Source: Pseudomonas mucoides
Lineage (GTDB): Bacteria > Pseudomonadota > Gammaproteobacteria > Pseudomonadales > Pseudomonadaceae
Length of the DNA stretch: 64,000 bases
Reading direction: 5' to 3'
NCBI RefSeq assembly: GCF_015461845.1
Contig: NZ_JACOPW010000004.1
Coordinates: 372,001-436,000 of the forward strand
Every line of letters starts with the position of its first letter. The first letter of the stretch is position 1. Positions 17,627-26,696 of the stretch are shown one piece after another. Position numbers and translations under genes: made by a program. The notes below the pieces were generated by a model. It did no database searches and was not told where the DNA came from. It worked only from the letters and a program-made list of their open reading frames with translations.

Positions 17627-18055
17627 TTAAAACTTCAGTTCTTGGGGCTGCTGAGCAGTATGAGGGTGTACAGCGCCCGCATAGACTTTCAGCTTACGAT
17701 ACATGTCGCGACCCAGCGGGTTCTTAGGCAGCATGCCTTTGACCGCGGTCTCGATCACGCGCTCAGGGGCTTTAGCGATCAGCTTTTCGAAGTTGATCGA
17801 CTTGATGCCGCCCGGGAAACCGGAGTGGGAGTAGTAGATTTTGTCGGTGGTTTTAGCACCGGTTACACGAATCTGCTCGGCATTGATAACGACGATGTAA
17901 TCGCCGGTGTCAACGTGAGGAGTGTACTCAGCTTTATGCTTGCCACGCAGACGGCTCGCGATTTCGGTGGCCAGACGACCCAGGGTCTGACCTGCAGCGT
18001 CGACGACAAACCAGTCGCGCTGTACTGTTTCCGGTTTAGCAGTAAAAGTTTTCAT
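17627..18055 (-). CDS. rplM: 50S ribosomal protein L13
   Basis: 142 residues, MKTFTAKPETVQRDWFVVDA to AQQPQELKF, with the family block GMLPKNPLGRDMYRKLKVY. First gene of the rplM-rpsI operon, with a candidate promoter at 18097-18125. Confidence 0.98.
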   Translation of the reverse strand: MKTFTAKPETVQRDWFVVDAAGQTLGRLATEIASRLRGKHKAEYTPHVDTGDYIVVINAEQIRVTGAKTTDKIYYSHSGFPGGIKSINFEKLIAKAPERVIETAVKGMLPKNPLGRDMYRKLKVYAGAVHPHTAQQPQELKF

Positions 18056-18096
18056 TCTTTATAGCCTCAGGGGCCGCCCTGTAAATTAGACGGCGG

Positions 18097-18125
18097 ATCT
18101 TACTGAATAGTGCGTACTTTGACAA
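18097..18125 (-). promoter_or_regulatory. Candidate rplM-rpsI promoter
   Basis: On the minus strand TTGTCA (18125-18120), a 17-base spacer and TAAGAT (18102-18097) lie about 40 bases before the rplM ATG. An overlapping TTGACT further upstream could be an alternative -35. Confidence 0.5.
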
Positions 18126-18300
18126 GTCAAAGGCAGCCGGATACAGACGCTTTCGGGGGCTCGGGTCGGCGCGTCCGTTCAACGGCAAGATTCTTCGGCG
18201 GCGGCGCATCACTTCCACTGCAGAAAGAGGTGCGCAATTATGCAGATTGCGAAAAATAATTCAACCTGCTTTTATGATTGTTTTGCCCAAGGAGTACCCG

Positions 18301-19341
18301 ATGGACTATCGCCAGCTAGGCAGAACCAATCTGAATGTGAGCGCCATCTGCCTCGGAACCATGACCTGGGGCGAGCAAAACAGCGAGGCTGAAGCCTTCG
18401 CGCAGATTGAACGGGCCAAAAGTGCCGGGATCAATTTCATCGACACTGCCGAGATGTACCCGGTGCCACCCAAGGCCGAAACCTACGCCACCACCGAGCG
18501 CTACATCGGCAATTACTTCAAAAGTCGCGGCGATCGCGCCGACTGGATCCTCGCCAGCAAGATCGCCGGCCCCGGCAATACCATCGATTACATCCGTGAT
18601 AAAAACCTGCGCCACAACCGCCAGCACATCACCGAAGCCGTGGACGCGAGCCTGAAACGCCTGCAAACCGACTACATCGACCTCTATCAACTGCACTGGC
18701 CGGAACGCAGCACCAATTTTTTCGGACAGCTGGGCTACAAGCACAAGAGCGAAGCCAACCTCACGCCGCTGGAAGACACCCTCGAAGCGCTGGACGAGCA
18801 GGTCAAGGCCGGCAAGATCCGCCACATCGGCCTGTCCAATGAAACACCATGGGGCACCATGCGCTTCCTCGCCCTGGCCGAAGCCCGTGGCTGGCCGCGC
18901 GCCGTGTCGATCCAGAACCCGTACAACCTGCTCAACCGCAGCTTCGAAGTCGGCCTGGCAGAAATTGCCATTCGCGAACAATGCGGCTTGCTCGCTTATT
19001 CGCCGCTGGCGTTCGGTTTCCTGTCGGGCAAGTACGAAGGTGGCGCTCGCCCACCAAAAGGCCGCCTGAGCCTCTACAGTCGCTTCAGCCGCTATTTCAA
19101 CCCACAATCGGAAGCAGCGTGCAGCCGTTACGTGGCACTGGCCCGTGAACACGGCCTGGACCCGGCGCAAATGGCATTGGCATTCGTGACCCAGCAACCG
19201 TTCGTCACCAGCAACATCATTGGCGCGACGACGATGGAGCAACTGGAGAGCAACATCGCCAGCTTCGATTTGAAACTGTCGGATGAAGTGCTGGAGGGGA
19301 TTGAGGCGATTCACAAGGATCACCCGAACCCTGCACCTTGA
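18301..19341 (+). CDS. tas: NADP(H)-dependent aldo/keto reductase (Tas-like)
   Basis: 346 residues, the same length as E. coli Tas, an aldo/keto reductase of unsettled physiological role. The catalytic tetrad appears as Asp and Tyr in FIDTAEMYP, Lys in LASKIAG and His in YQLHWPE. The nucleotide-binding end has TSNIIGATTMEQL. I start at MDYRQLGRTNLNVS, preceded by AAGGAG; upstream in-frame codons look non-coding. It lies opposite rplM with its own promoter region. Confidence 0.9.
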   Translation: MDYRQLGRTNLNVSAICLGTMTWGEQNSEAEAFAQIERAKSAGINFIDTAEMYPVPPKAETYATTERYIGNYFKSRGDRADWILASKIAGPGNTIDYIRDKNLRHNRQHITEAVDASLKRLQTDYIDLYQLHWPERSTNFFGQLGYKHKSEANLTPLEDTLEALDEQVKAGKIRHIGLSNETPWGTMRFLALAEARGWPRAVSIQNPYNLLNRSFEVGLAEIAIREQCGLLAYSPLAFGFLSGKYEGGARPPKGRLSLYSRFSRYFNPQSEAACSRYVALAREHGLDPAQMALAFVTQQPFVTSNIIGATTMEQLESNIASFDLKLSDEVLEGIEAIHKDHPNPAP

Positions 19342-19356
19342 TTGATCCTTAAAACC

Positions 19357-19424
19357 AATCGCGGGCAAGCCCCGCTCACACAGGTTCGGTTATTCCTGTG
19401 GGAGCGAGGCTTGCCCGCGATGGC
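19357..19424. repeat. REP doublet
   Basis: Two inverted copies of the P. fluorescens-type REP core (GCGGGCAAGCC and GGCTTGCCCGC) lie between the convergent tas and acyl-CoA dehydrogenase genes. Confidence 0.7.
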
Positions 19425-19444
19425 GCCAGTTCAGTCAATGCAGA

Positions 19445-20581
19445 TCAAAGCGAACGCGCAATAATCTCCTTCATGATTTCATTGGTCCCCGCATAAATCC
19501 GCTGCACCCGCGCATCCGCCCACGCCCGGGCAATCGGGTATTCCCACATAAAGCCGTAGCCGCCATGCAACTGCACGCACTCATCGAGTACCTTGCATTG
19601 CAGGTCCGTGCCCCAATACTTGGCCATCGCCGCCGTCGGCACGTCCAGCTTGCCTTGCAGGTGCAACTCCAGACAGCGATCGACGAAGACTCGGCCAATC
19701 TGAATTTCGGTGGCCATCTCCGCCAGCTTGAAGCGCGTGTTCTGGAAATCGGCAATCGCCTTGCCGAACGCCTTGCGTTCGCGGGTGTAGTCCAGCGTCC
19801 ATTGCAACGCAGCCTCAGCCGACGCCAGCCCGCCGATGGCCACGGTGAGGCGTTCTTGCGGCAATTCCTGCATCAGGTAAGCGAAGCCCATCCCGGCCTG
19901 CCCCAACAGGTTTTCCTTGGGCACCCGAACGTCCTGAAAGAACAATTCCGACGTGTCCTGCGCCTTCATCCCGACCTTTTCCAGGCGCTTGCCCTTGTCG
20001 AAGCCGGGGGTGCCGGCCTCGACCAGAAACAGACTAGTGCCCTTGGCGCCGGCCTTCGGATCGGTCTTGGCCACGACAATTACCAGGTCCGCCAGAAAGC
20101 CGTTGGTGATGAAGGTTTTCGAACCGTTGATGATGTACTCGTCGCCATCCAGCACCGCCGTGGTCTTCACCCCTTGCAGGTCGGAACCGGCCCCCGGCTC
20201 GGTCATGGCGATCGCCGTGACCATCTCGCCGGACACCAGTTTCGGCAGGTATTTGTGCTTCAACGCCTCACTGCCGTAATGCAGGATGTAAGGCGCCACA
20301 ATGTCCGAATGCAGGGAGAAACCGATCCCGGTCAGCCCTAGGCGCCCGACCTCTTCGATCACCACCGCGCTGTACAAAAAGTCCGCGCCCAACCCGCCGT
20401 ATTCCTCCGGCAGATGCGAACACAACATCCCCGCCTCCCCGGCCTTGTTCCAGAGTTTTCGGTCGATATAGCCTTGTTTTTCCCACTGTGCATGGAACGG
20501 AACGGCCTCTTTTTCGAGGAATGTACGCACGCTGTCGCGGAAAAGTTCGTGCTCGGAACTGAACAAGGTTCTGGGGATCAT
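19445..20581 (-). CDS. Acyl-CoA dehydrogenase (LCAD-like)
   Basis: FAD enzyme that makes trans-2-enoyl-CoA. 378 residues with the family blocks AMTEPGAGSDLQGVKTTA and HGGYGFMWEYPIARAWAD. The C-terminal site reads IYAGTNEI, without the Glu used by medium-chain enzymes. A Glu is present at residue 243 in ELPQERL, where long-chain (ACADL) enzymes carry their catalytic base, so I infer an LCAD-type mechanism. The substrate is unknown. It is divergent from a GlxA-type regulator. Confidence 0.88.
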   Translation of the reverse strand: MIPRTLFSSEHELFRDSVRTFLEKEAVPFHAQWEKQGYIDRKLWNKAGEAGMLCSHLPEEYGGLGADFLYSAVVIEEVGRLGLTGIGFSLHSDIVAPYILHYGSEALKHKYLPKLVSGEMVTAIAMTEPGAGSDLQGVKTTAVLDGDEYIINGSKTFITNGFLADLVIVVAKTDPKAGAKGTSLFLVEAGTPGFDKGKRLEKVGMKAQDTSELFFQDVRVPKENLLGQAGMGFAYLMQELPQERLTVAIGGLASAEAALQWTLDYTRERKAFGKAIADFQNTRFKLAEMATEIQIGRVFVDRCLELHLQGKLDVPTAAMAKYWGTDLQCKVLDECVQLHGGYGFMWEYPIARAWADARVQRIYAGTNEIMKEIIARSL

Positions 20582-20725
20582 GCGGCACCTGTCGTTATTG
20601 TTAGAGGAATGGCCCTTCAGAGACTAAGCCTCACCTCCGACACAGGACACTGGACACATCAGACAAAAAATAAGACGATCCAGCCGTTTGATGACCACTT
20701 TCCCTTATAAAAATAAAGTTGAATT

Positions 20726-21721
20726 ATGTCTAAGCACGTCTCCACGCCCCTGCGGCGCGTCAGCATCCTGGCGATCGACCGGGTTTTCGCTTCCACCCTC
20801 CTGCAAGCCAAAGATTTCTTCCATCTGGCCAGCCTACGCTATGGAAAACAGCTGGGCCAGGGCCTGACACCGGCATTTGAAACCCGGTTGGTCAGCCCCG
20901 ACGGCAAGCCAGTGAATAGCTTCAGCGACGTGATCATCCCGGTAGACGGCGGCCTGGAAAACGCCGACATCATCATCCTCCCCGCCTTCTGGGACGACTT
21001 CGAGACGCTCTGCAAACGTTATCCGCAGGTCTTCCCGTGGCTGCGCGAGCAACATGCCCGCGGTGCGGTGCTGTGCGGCGAAGCCACAGGGGTGTTCTGG
21101 CTCGCCGAGGCCGGCCTGCTCAATGGCAAGGAAGCGACCACGTACTGGCGCTTCTTCAACGCGTTCGCCGAGCGCTACCCGCAGGTTCAGCTGAATCAGG
21201 ACAAGCACCTGACCGACGCCGACAACCTGTATTGCGCCGGCGGTACCACCTCGGCCTGCGATCTCTACATCTACCTGATCGAGCGCTTCTGCGGCGCCAA
21301 CGTATCGCAGGCCGTGGCGCGGGATATCCTCTACGAAGTCCAGCGCAGCTATTCCCCGGGACGGATTGGTTTTGGCGGCCAGAAGCTGCATCAGGACGTG
21401 ATCATCCTGCAGATCCAGCACTGGCTCGAAGAGCACTTCGCCGACAAATTCCGCTTCGAAGACGTCGCCCGCGAACACGGCATGAGCATCCGCAACTTCA
21501 TGCGCCGCTTCCAGACCGCGACCGGCGACAAGCCGCTGCATTACCTGCAACGCCTGCGCATCGAAACCGCCAAGGGGCTGCTGTCCGGCAGCCGCAAGAG
21601 CATCAAGACCATCAGTTATGAGGTCGGTTACGATGATGCAAGCTTCTTCGCGCGGCTGTTCCGCCAGCACACGGAACTGTCGCCGAACCAGTATCGGCAG
21701 CAGTTTCAGCAGGCGGCGTAA
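20726..21721 (+). CDS. GlxA family AraC-type transcriptional regulator
   Basis: 331 residues. The N-terminal DJ-1/PfpI-like domain (about 10-195) includes the elbow GAVLCGEATGVFWLAEAGLL, which is a ligand pocket in this family rather than a proven enzyme. The C-terminal AraC helix-turn-helix pair (about 225-325) has the signature YLQRLRIETAKGLLSGS and ISYEVGYDDASFFARLFRQHT. Adjacent and divergent to the acyl-CoA dehydrogenase, which may be its target. The ligand is unknown. Confidence 0.9.
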   Translation: MSKHVSTPLRRVSILAIDRVFASTLLQAKDFFHLASLRYGKQLGQGLTPAFETRLVSPDGKPVNSFSDVIIPVDGGLENADIIILPAFWDDFETLCKRYPQVFPWLREQHARGAVLCGEATGVFWLAEAGLLNGKEATTYWRFFNAFAERYPQVQLNQDKHLTDADNLYCAGGTTSACDLYIYLIERFCGANVSQAVARDILYEVQRSYSPGRIGFGGQKLHQDVIILQIQHWLEEHFADKFRFEDVAREHGMSIRNFMRRFQTATGDKPLHYLQRLRIETAKGLLSGSRKSIKTISYEVGYDDASFFARLFRQHTELSPNQYRQQFQQAA

Positions 21722-21745
21722 TACTCAAATCCAACACATATCCAA

Positions 21746-21834
21746 TGTGGGAGCGAGCTTGCTCGCGATTGCGGTGTGTCAGTCGACATCAATGTTGAAT
21801 GTGAAACCGCCATCGCGAGCAAGCTCGCTCCCAC
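21746..21834. repeat. REP doublet
   Basis: GTGGGAGCGAGCTTGCTCGCGA and its near-perfect inverse TCGCGAGCAAGCTCGCTCCCAC are separated by about 45 bases. A BIME-like unit between convergent genes. Confidence 0.75.
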
Positions 21835-21870
21835 AGGGTCCGCGCTGGATTCAAGGTCTGCTCAAGGCAT

Positions 21871-21903
21871 AAAAAAGGGCCTGCAAATGCAGGCCCTTTT
21901 TTT
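21871..21903. terminator. Bidirectional terminator
   Basis: GGGCCTGCA and TGCAGGCCC form a perfect stem flanked by A6 and T7, just downstream of the zapE stop (minus) and beyond the regulator gene (plus). Confidence 0.85.
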
Positions 21904-21917
21904 GTGTCCGAATCGTC

Positions 21918-23012
21918 CTACGGCTTGTGCGCCCGGGACAGGAATTCGTGCGACTGCATTTCCAGCAGACGGCTGAGCGTGCGCTGGAACTCGAAGTTCA
22001 GGCGACCGCCGGTGTAGAGGTCTTTGAGCTCGACTTCGGCTGAAATGATCAGCTTGACGTTACGGTCATAGAACTCATCGACCATGTTGATAAAGCGACG
22101 GGCGATGTCATCCGTGGTGACGCTCATCTGCTCGACACCGCTGAGCAGCACGGCGTGGAAGATCTTGCCCAGTTCGATGTAATCGTTCTGGCTGCGTGGG
22201 CCGTCGCACAGTTCGCGGAAGTCGAACCAGGCCACGTCATCACACGTACGTACCGCGCGGATGGCGCGATTCTCGATCATCAGCACGTCATTTTCGACCG
22301 CGGCGGTGCATTCCGGCGTCAGTGCGCGGAAGCTCTTGCGCAGGCTTTCCTGAGCGGCTTCGTCCAACGGAAAGTGGAACAGTTCCGCTTGTTCAAGATG
22401 ACGCAGACGGTAATCGACGCCGCTGTCGACGTTTACGATGTCGGTGTTCTGCTTGATCAGCGCGATGGCCGGTAGGAAGCGCGCGCGTTGCAGGCCGTCC
22501 TTGTACAGGCCGTCCGGCACGATGTTCGAGGTCGCGACCAAGGTCACGCCGTTCTTGAACAGCTCTTCCATCAGCGTGCCAAGAATCATGGCGTCGGTGA
22601 TGTCGGAGACGAAAAACTCATCGAAGCAGATCACGCGCGACTCGTCGGAGAAACGCTTGGCGATGATGGTCAGCGGGTTTTTCTCGCCACCGAGGGTCTT
22701 CATCTCCTCGTGCACGCGCTTCATGAAGCGGTGGAAGTGAGTCCGGGTCTTTTCCTTGAACGGCAGCGCTTCGAAGAAGGTGTCGACCAGGTAAGTCTTG
22801 CCGCGACCCACGCCGCCCCAGAAGTACAGGCCCTTGACCGGCGCCTGCTCTTTCTTGCCAAACAGTTTGCCAAACAGGCCCGGCTTGCTCTGCGAGGCCG
22901 CGACCAGATCGTCGTACAGGCGCTGCAAATGGCGCACAGCAGTTTCCTGCGCGGCGTCATGGAAGAATTCCGGGCGCTTCAGATCAGCTTGATATCGTTC
23001 TAGGGGCGTCAT
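21918..23012 (-). CDS. zapE: Cell division protein ZapE (AFG1-like ATPase)
   Basis: P-loop ATPase of 364 residues. Walker A is FWGGVGRGKTYLVDTF (about 65-80), followed by RTHFHRFM and Walker B VICFDEFFVSDITDAMIL. E. coli ZapE associates with the Z-ring late in division. It lies about 90 bases after trpS on the same strand and probably shares its transcript. Confidence 0.93.
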   Translation of the reverse strand: MTPLERYQADLKRPEFFHDAAQETAVRHLQRLYDDLVAASQSKPGLFGKLFGKKEQAPVKGLYFWGGVGRGKTYLVDTFFEALPFKEKTRTHFHRFMKRVHEEMKTLGGEKNPLTIIAKRFSDESRVICFDEFFVSDITDAMILGTLMEELFKNGVTLVATSNIVPDGLYKDGLQRARFLPAIALIKQNTDIVNVDSGVDYRLRHLEQAELFHFPLDEAAQESLRKSFRALTPECTAAVENDVLMIENRAIRAVRTCDDVAWFDFRELCDGPRSQNDYIELGKIFHAVLLSGVEQMSVTTDDIARRFINMVDEFYDRNVKLIISAEVELKDLYTGGRLNFEFQRTLSRLLEMQSHEFLSRAHKP

Positions 23013-23103
23013 AATTCGTTAGCAAGGCAACAAAAACGGGCCGTCACTGTAGCGACGGCCCGGGGGAATGGCAATCGGCCCTTGGTCGGGTCGAGCCGCT
23101 GTT

Positions 23104-24459
23104 TTATTCCTGAACCGGCGTCAACGCAACGCGCAGGGCGTCGATGGCGCCGTCACGCGCGGTGCTGTCGGCGAATGCCGGGCTGTCTGCCACACACTCG
23201 CCTTCCAGCCAGACACTGAAGCTCAGGTCTTCGCTGCGCAGGTCCAGAGGCTGGCCCGCTTGCAGTTGCTTGGTCACTTGCCCGGCGGTTTTGCCGTCGG
23301 CAAAGTTGCGCGACAACAGCAGTTGCTCGCCATCGGCCGCCAGCAGACGGAAGCGGAAACTGCCGTCGTCTTCACGGAAGCTGACAAAACGTGCTGCTTT
23401 CGCGGCTTTTTTCTTGGTAGTGGCCGCGACTTGAGTCTGCGCCACGAAAGAACGCAGGCCGACCGCTTCACGCAGTTCGTGGAGGAACGGTGTCGCCACG
23501 GCACGGGCCTTTTTGGCGCCGACTTGCAGCATGTCTTCCAGGTCCGCCGGGCGTTCGATCAACTGGTGATAACGCTCGCGGGACTCGCCCAGTTCGCTGT
23601 CCAGCAACTGGAACAGACGATTCTTCGCTTCGCCCCAACCCAGGCCCTGCAACAGTTCGCGGCGGAACTCGTCGGACTGCGCCGGGGTGGCAAATGCCTG
23701 GAACAGTGTGAACAGGTGCGAATTGTCCGGGTCTTTGGCTTCGCCCGGCGCGCGCGAATCGGTGACGATCCGCGAAATCGCGTCCTTCATCTCTTTGGCG
23801 CTGCTGAACAACGGGATGGTGTTGTCGTAGCTCTTCGACATTTTGCGACCGTCGAGGCCTGGCAGCGTGGCAACACTTTCTTCAATCAGCGCTTCAGGCA
23901 TGGTGAAGAATTCTTTGCCCTGACCGAACAAATGGTTGAAGCGCTGACCGATGTCGCGGGCCATTTCCACGTGCTGGATCTGATCGCGACCGACCGGCAC
24001 CTTGTGCGCGTTGAACATCAGGATGTCCGCGGCCATCAGCACCGGATAGCTGTACAAGCCCATGGTAATGCCTGCATCCGGGTCTTCGCCGGTCTCGACG
24101 TTCTTGTCCACCGAAGCCTTGTAGGCGTGGGCGCGGTTGAGCAGGCCCTTGGCGGCGACGCAGGTCAGCAGCCAGGTCAGCTCGGGGATTTCCGGGATGT
24201 CGGACTGGCGATAGAACGTCACGCGGTCCACATCCAGGCCACCGGCCAGCCAGGTCGCGGCGATTTCCAGACGCGAGCGCTGGATGCGCAGCGGGTCATC
24301 GCATTTGATCAGGGCGTGGTAGTCGGCCAGGAAGTAGAACGAATCGGCATTGCTGTCACGGCTGGCGACGATCGCCGGGCGGATGGCGCCGGCGTAGTTG
24401 CCCAGGTGTGGCGTGCCGGTGGTGGTGATGCCGGTGAGGATACGGGTACGAGTCGTCAT
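23104..24459 (-). CDS. trpS: Tryptophan--tRNA ligase with C-terminal extension
   Basis: Class I aminoacyl-tRNA synthetase. The HIGH-like motif is TPHLGNY near residue 18, and KMSKS appears as DGRKMSKSYDN. The catalytic and anticodon-binding part ends near residue 340. A further roughly 100 residues (DGSFRFRLLAADGEQLL...) resemble the YegP/DUF1508 fold and are absent from the usual about 334-residue TrpS. I start at MTTRTRILTG (451 residues); an upstream TTG start lacks a ribosome-binding site. Confidence 0.93.
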   Translation of the reverse strand: MTTRTRILTGITTTGTPHLGNYAGAIRPAIVASRDSNADSFYFLADYHALIKCDDPLRIQRSRLEIAATWLAGGLDVDRVTFYRQSDIPEIPELTWLLTCVAAKGLLNRAHAYKASVDKNVETGEDPDAGITMGLYSYPVLMAADILMFNAHKVPVGRDQIQHVEMARDIGQRFNHLFGQGKEFFTMPEALIEESVATLPGLDGRKMSKSYDNTIPLFSSAKEMKDAISRIVTDSRAPGEAKDPDNSHLFTLFQAFATPAQSDEFRRELLQGLGWGEAKNRLFQLLDSELGESRERYHQLIERPADLEDMLQVGAKKARAVATPFLHELREAVGLRSFVAQTQVAATTKKKAAKAARFVSFREDDGSFRFRLLAADGEQLLLSRNFADGKTAGQVTKQLQAGQPLDLRSEDLSFSVWLEGECVADSPAFADSTARDGAIDALRVALTPVQE

Positions 24460-24483
24460 GGGTAATCGCTTGTCAGACTGCAA

Positions 24484-25113
24484 TCAATTCGAAAGACGCG
24501 GCAGGATCAGATCCTTGAGATCGGTCAGCTTGCCATGAAAAAAGTGTCCGCATTCTGCCACTTTCAGCAGCTCATGGGGACGCTCGAGTTTCGCGGACCA
24601 ATCGTAGACGACTTGCGGGTCAATCACTTCGTCGGTTTCCGGCTGGATCAGGGTCAATTCGCCGTGTTGCGGCAGTTGATCCTGATCGCCCAGGCGCATG
24701 ACAGCGGGCGCTACCATGAACACATGTTTCAGCTGTTCGCCCTTGGCTTCCAGGCGTCCGCCGAGACTGGCGGCAACAAAACCGCCGAAGGAGAAACCGA
24801 ACAGGGTCAGTGGCAAATCTGGATGTTTGGCCCGCAGCCATTCGGCCACCGCCTCGGCATCGTCGACTTCGCCGGTGCCCATGTCGTGGGCGCCTTCGCT
24901 GGCACCGACGCCACGGTAGTTGAACCGCAAGGTAATCAAACCGGCATCACGCGCGGTGCGCTGCAGGGTCGACACCACTTTGTTGAGCATGGTGCCGCCC
25001 TGCACCGGGTTCGGATGGCAGATCAGCGCAATGCCGCGTGGCTGCTCATTATCGAGGTAAAGGGCTTCCAGTTGACCCACCGGGCCATCAATCACTACAG
25101 GGGTTTCGCGCAT
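24484..25113 (-). CDS. Alpha/beta hydrolase
   Basis: 209 residues. The nucleophile elbow is LFGFSFGGFVAA, and the N-terminal HPNPVQGGTM and FNYRGVGASEG blocks match small bacterial hydrolases of the YfhR/PA4440 kind. A late His in AECGHFFHGKL completes the likely triad. Substrate unknown. I start at MRETPVVIDG. It lies 24 bases upstream of trpS on the same strand. Confidence 0.85.
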   Translation of the reverse strand: MRETPVVIDGPVGQLEALYLDNEQPRGIALICHPNPVQGGTMLNKVVSTLQRTARDAGLITLRFNYRGVGASEGAHDMGTGEVDDAEAVAEWLRAKHPDLPLTLFGFSFGGFVAASLGGRLEAKGEQLKHVFMVAPAVMRLGDQDQLPQHGELTLIQPETDEVIDPQVVYDWSAKLERPHELLKVAECGHFFHGKLTDLKDLILPRLSN

Positions 25114-25257
25114 AAGCAAGGAAGGAACTCCGTGACCTCGAATCGGGTCGACTCGTCTAGCAATTTGTCTGTGCCAATCTATTGCGAGTGAATCGCGGTA
25201 TACAGCGCAGGTTCGAGCCGTTAACGTAAAGCAAAGCCGTTTATAGAGGAAGGACTC

Positions 25258-25692
25258 GTGGAACACTCGCTCTTAGTTTGGTTGTTACCGACTCTTGCCC
25301 TGGTTGTGGGTGTCGCCATTGGATTCCTGATCGCTCGCCTGGTGCCAAATGCCGCGCCGAGCAGCACGCAACGTCAGCTGGATGACATTCAGGAACGTTT
25401 CGACAATTATCAGAATGAGGTGGTAACCCACTTCAACAGCACGGCCACCCTGGTCAAGAAGCTGACTCAGAGCTATCAGGAAGTGCAGGATCACCTCGCC
25501 GAGGGCGCCAACCGCCTGGCCCTGGACGAGCAAACTCGCCAGCGCTTGCTGGCCTCCTTGCACGCCGATGCGGCAACGGCCCCGCGTGAACGCCTGACGC
25601 CGCCGCGCAACCAGGAGCCGCCTCGCGATTACGCACCAAAATCCCCGAACGCGCCGGGCATGCTTGATGAGCATTACGGCCTGAAGAAGTAA
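25258..25692 (+). CDS. zapG: YhcB/ZapG family (DUF1043) membrane protein
   Basis: 144 residues. One N-terminal membrane helix (about 5-28) is followed by a coiled coil (about 35-85) and a proline-rich, disordered tail. YhcB, also called ZapG, is linked to cell envelope and division in enterobacteria. The start is GTG at 25258 behind AGAGGAAGGA. It diverges from the hydrolase-trpS-zapE operon and ends at a strong terminator. Confidence 0.88.
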   Translation: MEHSLLVWLLPTLALVVGVAIGFLIARLVPNAAPSSTQRQLDDIQERFDNYQNEVVTHFNSTATLVKKLTQSYQEVQDHLAEGANRLALDEQTRQRLLASLHADAATAPRERLTPPRNQEPPRDYAPKSPNAPGMLDEHYGLKK

Positions 25693-25710
25693 TCAGGTTT
25701 AGCGCAATAC

Positions 25711-25748
25711 AAAAGCCCTCGGACGAGTGATTGTCCGGGGGCTTTTTT
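25711..25748 (+). terminator. Terminator after zapG
   Basis: AAAAGCCCTCGGAC pairs with GTCCGGGGGCTTTTTT across an eight-base loop, with a T6 tail on the plus strand. Confidence 0.8.
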
Positions 25749-25801
25749 GTTGCTGATGTTTGGGTTGTCAGCACTGGCCTCATCGTCGGAACAAATCACA
25801 C

Positions 25802-25848
25802 AAAAAAGCCCGCCCGATCTGTTGAGGATCGGGCGGGCTCTTTTTTTA
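25802..25848 (-). terminator. Terminator after the OmpA-family gene
   Basis: AGCCCGCCCGATC pairs with GATCGGGCGGGCT, flanked by A6 on the left and T7 on the right. It could work in both directions; it lies 40 bases below the OmpA-family stop. Confidence 0.85.
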
Positions 25849-25888
25849 CGCCTGGGGTTCAGTCAGGTTGGTAAAGGTAAAACGGTTA

Positions 25889-26593
25889 TTACTGAGGATA
25901 CTGCTGACCCGGAATCGCTTTCAAGTTGACTTCAACGCGACGGTTCTGTGCCCGACCATTGGCATCACCGTTGCTGGCAATCGGATTATCCGGGCCGGCA
26001 CCGCGAGCCGAGAGATTGGCACCGCTCACGCCTTGCGACGTCAGGTAAGTCGCCACGCTCTGTGCACGACGCTGGGACAGGTCCATGTTGTGCTGACGCG
26101 CGCCGGTGCTGTCGGTGTAGCCGACGATCTCGATCTGGTTCTGGTTGAACTCCTTGAGCGAGCCCGCCAGGTTGTTCAACGGCTGATAGAAGCTTGGGGC
26201 GATGTTCGCCGAATCGGTGGCGAACGTGATGTTGCCCGGCATGATCAGTTTGATCTGATCGCCCTGGCGCTGCACTTCAACCCCGGTGTTGGCCATGCTG
26301 GCGCGCAGTTTTTTCTCTTGCTGGTCGGCGTAGTAACCGTAACCGGCGGCGGAAGCACCCACCACCGCAGCGCCGATCAGCGCGCCCTTGCCACGGTTAT
26401 CGTGGTTGATCGCGGCACCGGCCAAGGCACCCGCCAAGGCACCGAGGCCGCCGTATTTAGCGGTTTTGCTCATGCCTTCGGAGCCAGTATCAGCCTGCCC
26501 CTGAGGCTGGCCATTGTAAGGGTTGGGCGAAGCACAGCCCGACAGCAAGGCCACTGCGGTAGCGACAATAATCAAAGGACGCATGGTGAACAT
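25889..26593 (-). CDS. OmpA family lipoprotein (YiaD-like)
   Basis: 234 residues with a lipobox at LLSGCASPN. A glycine-zipper segment (YGGLGALAGALAGAAINHDNRGKGALIGAAVVGASAAG) comes next. The C-terminal OmpA peptidoglycan-binding domain (about 110-225) contains IEIVGYTDSTGARQHNMDLSQRRA and the NRRVEV end. It likely tethers the outer membrane to the wall. The ribosome-binding site TAGGAG supports the start at 26593. Confidence 0.92.
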   Translation of the reverse strand: MFTMRPLIIVATAVALLSGCASPNPYNGQPQGQADTGSEGMSKTAKYGGLGALAGALAGAAINHDNRGKGALIGAAVVGASAAGYGYYADQQEKKLRASMANTGVEVQRQGDQIKLIMPGNITFATDSANIAPSFYQPLNNLAGSLKEFNQNQIEIVGYTDSTGARQHNMDLSQRRAQSVATYLTSQGVSGANLSARGAGPDNPIASNGDANGRAQNRRVEVNLKAIPGQQYPQ

Positions 26594-26696
26594 TAAGAGC
26601 TCCTACTTTTTGCATTCTGTGGTGCAACGGACTTAAGCATTGGACCTTTGCGGGCGTTGGATCGTCGCGCCGGTCAAAAATTCCCTGTGTTACAAA

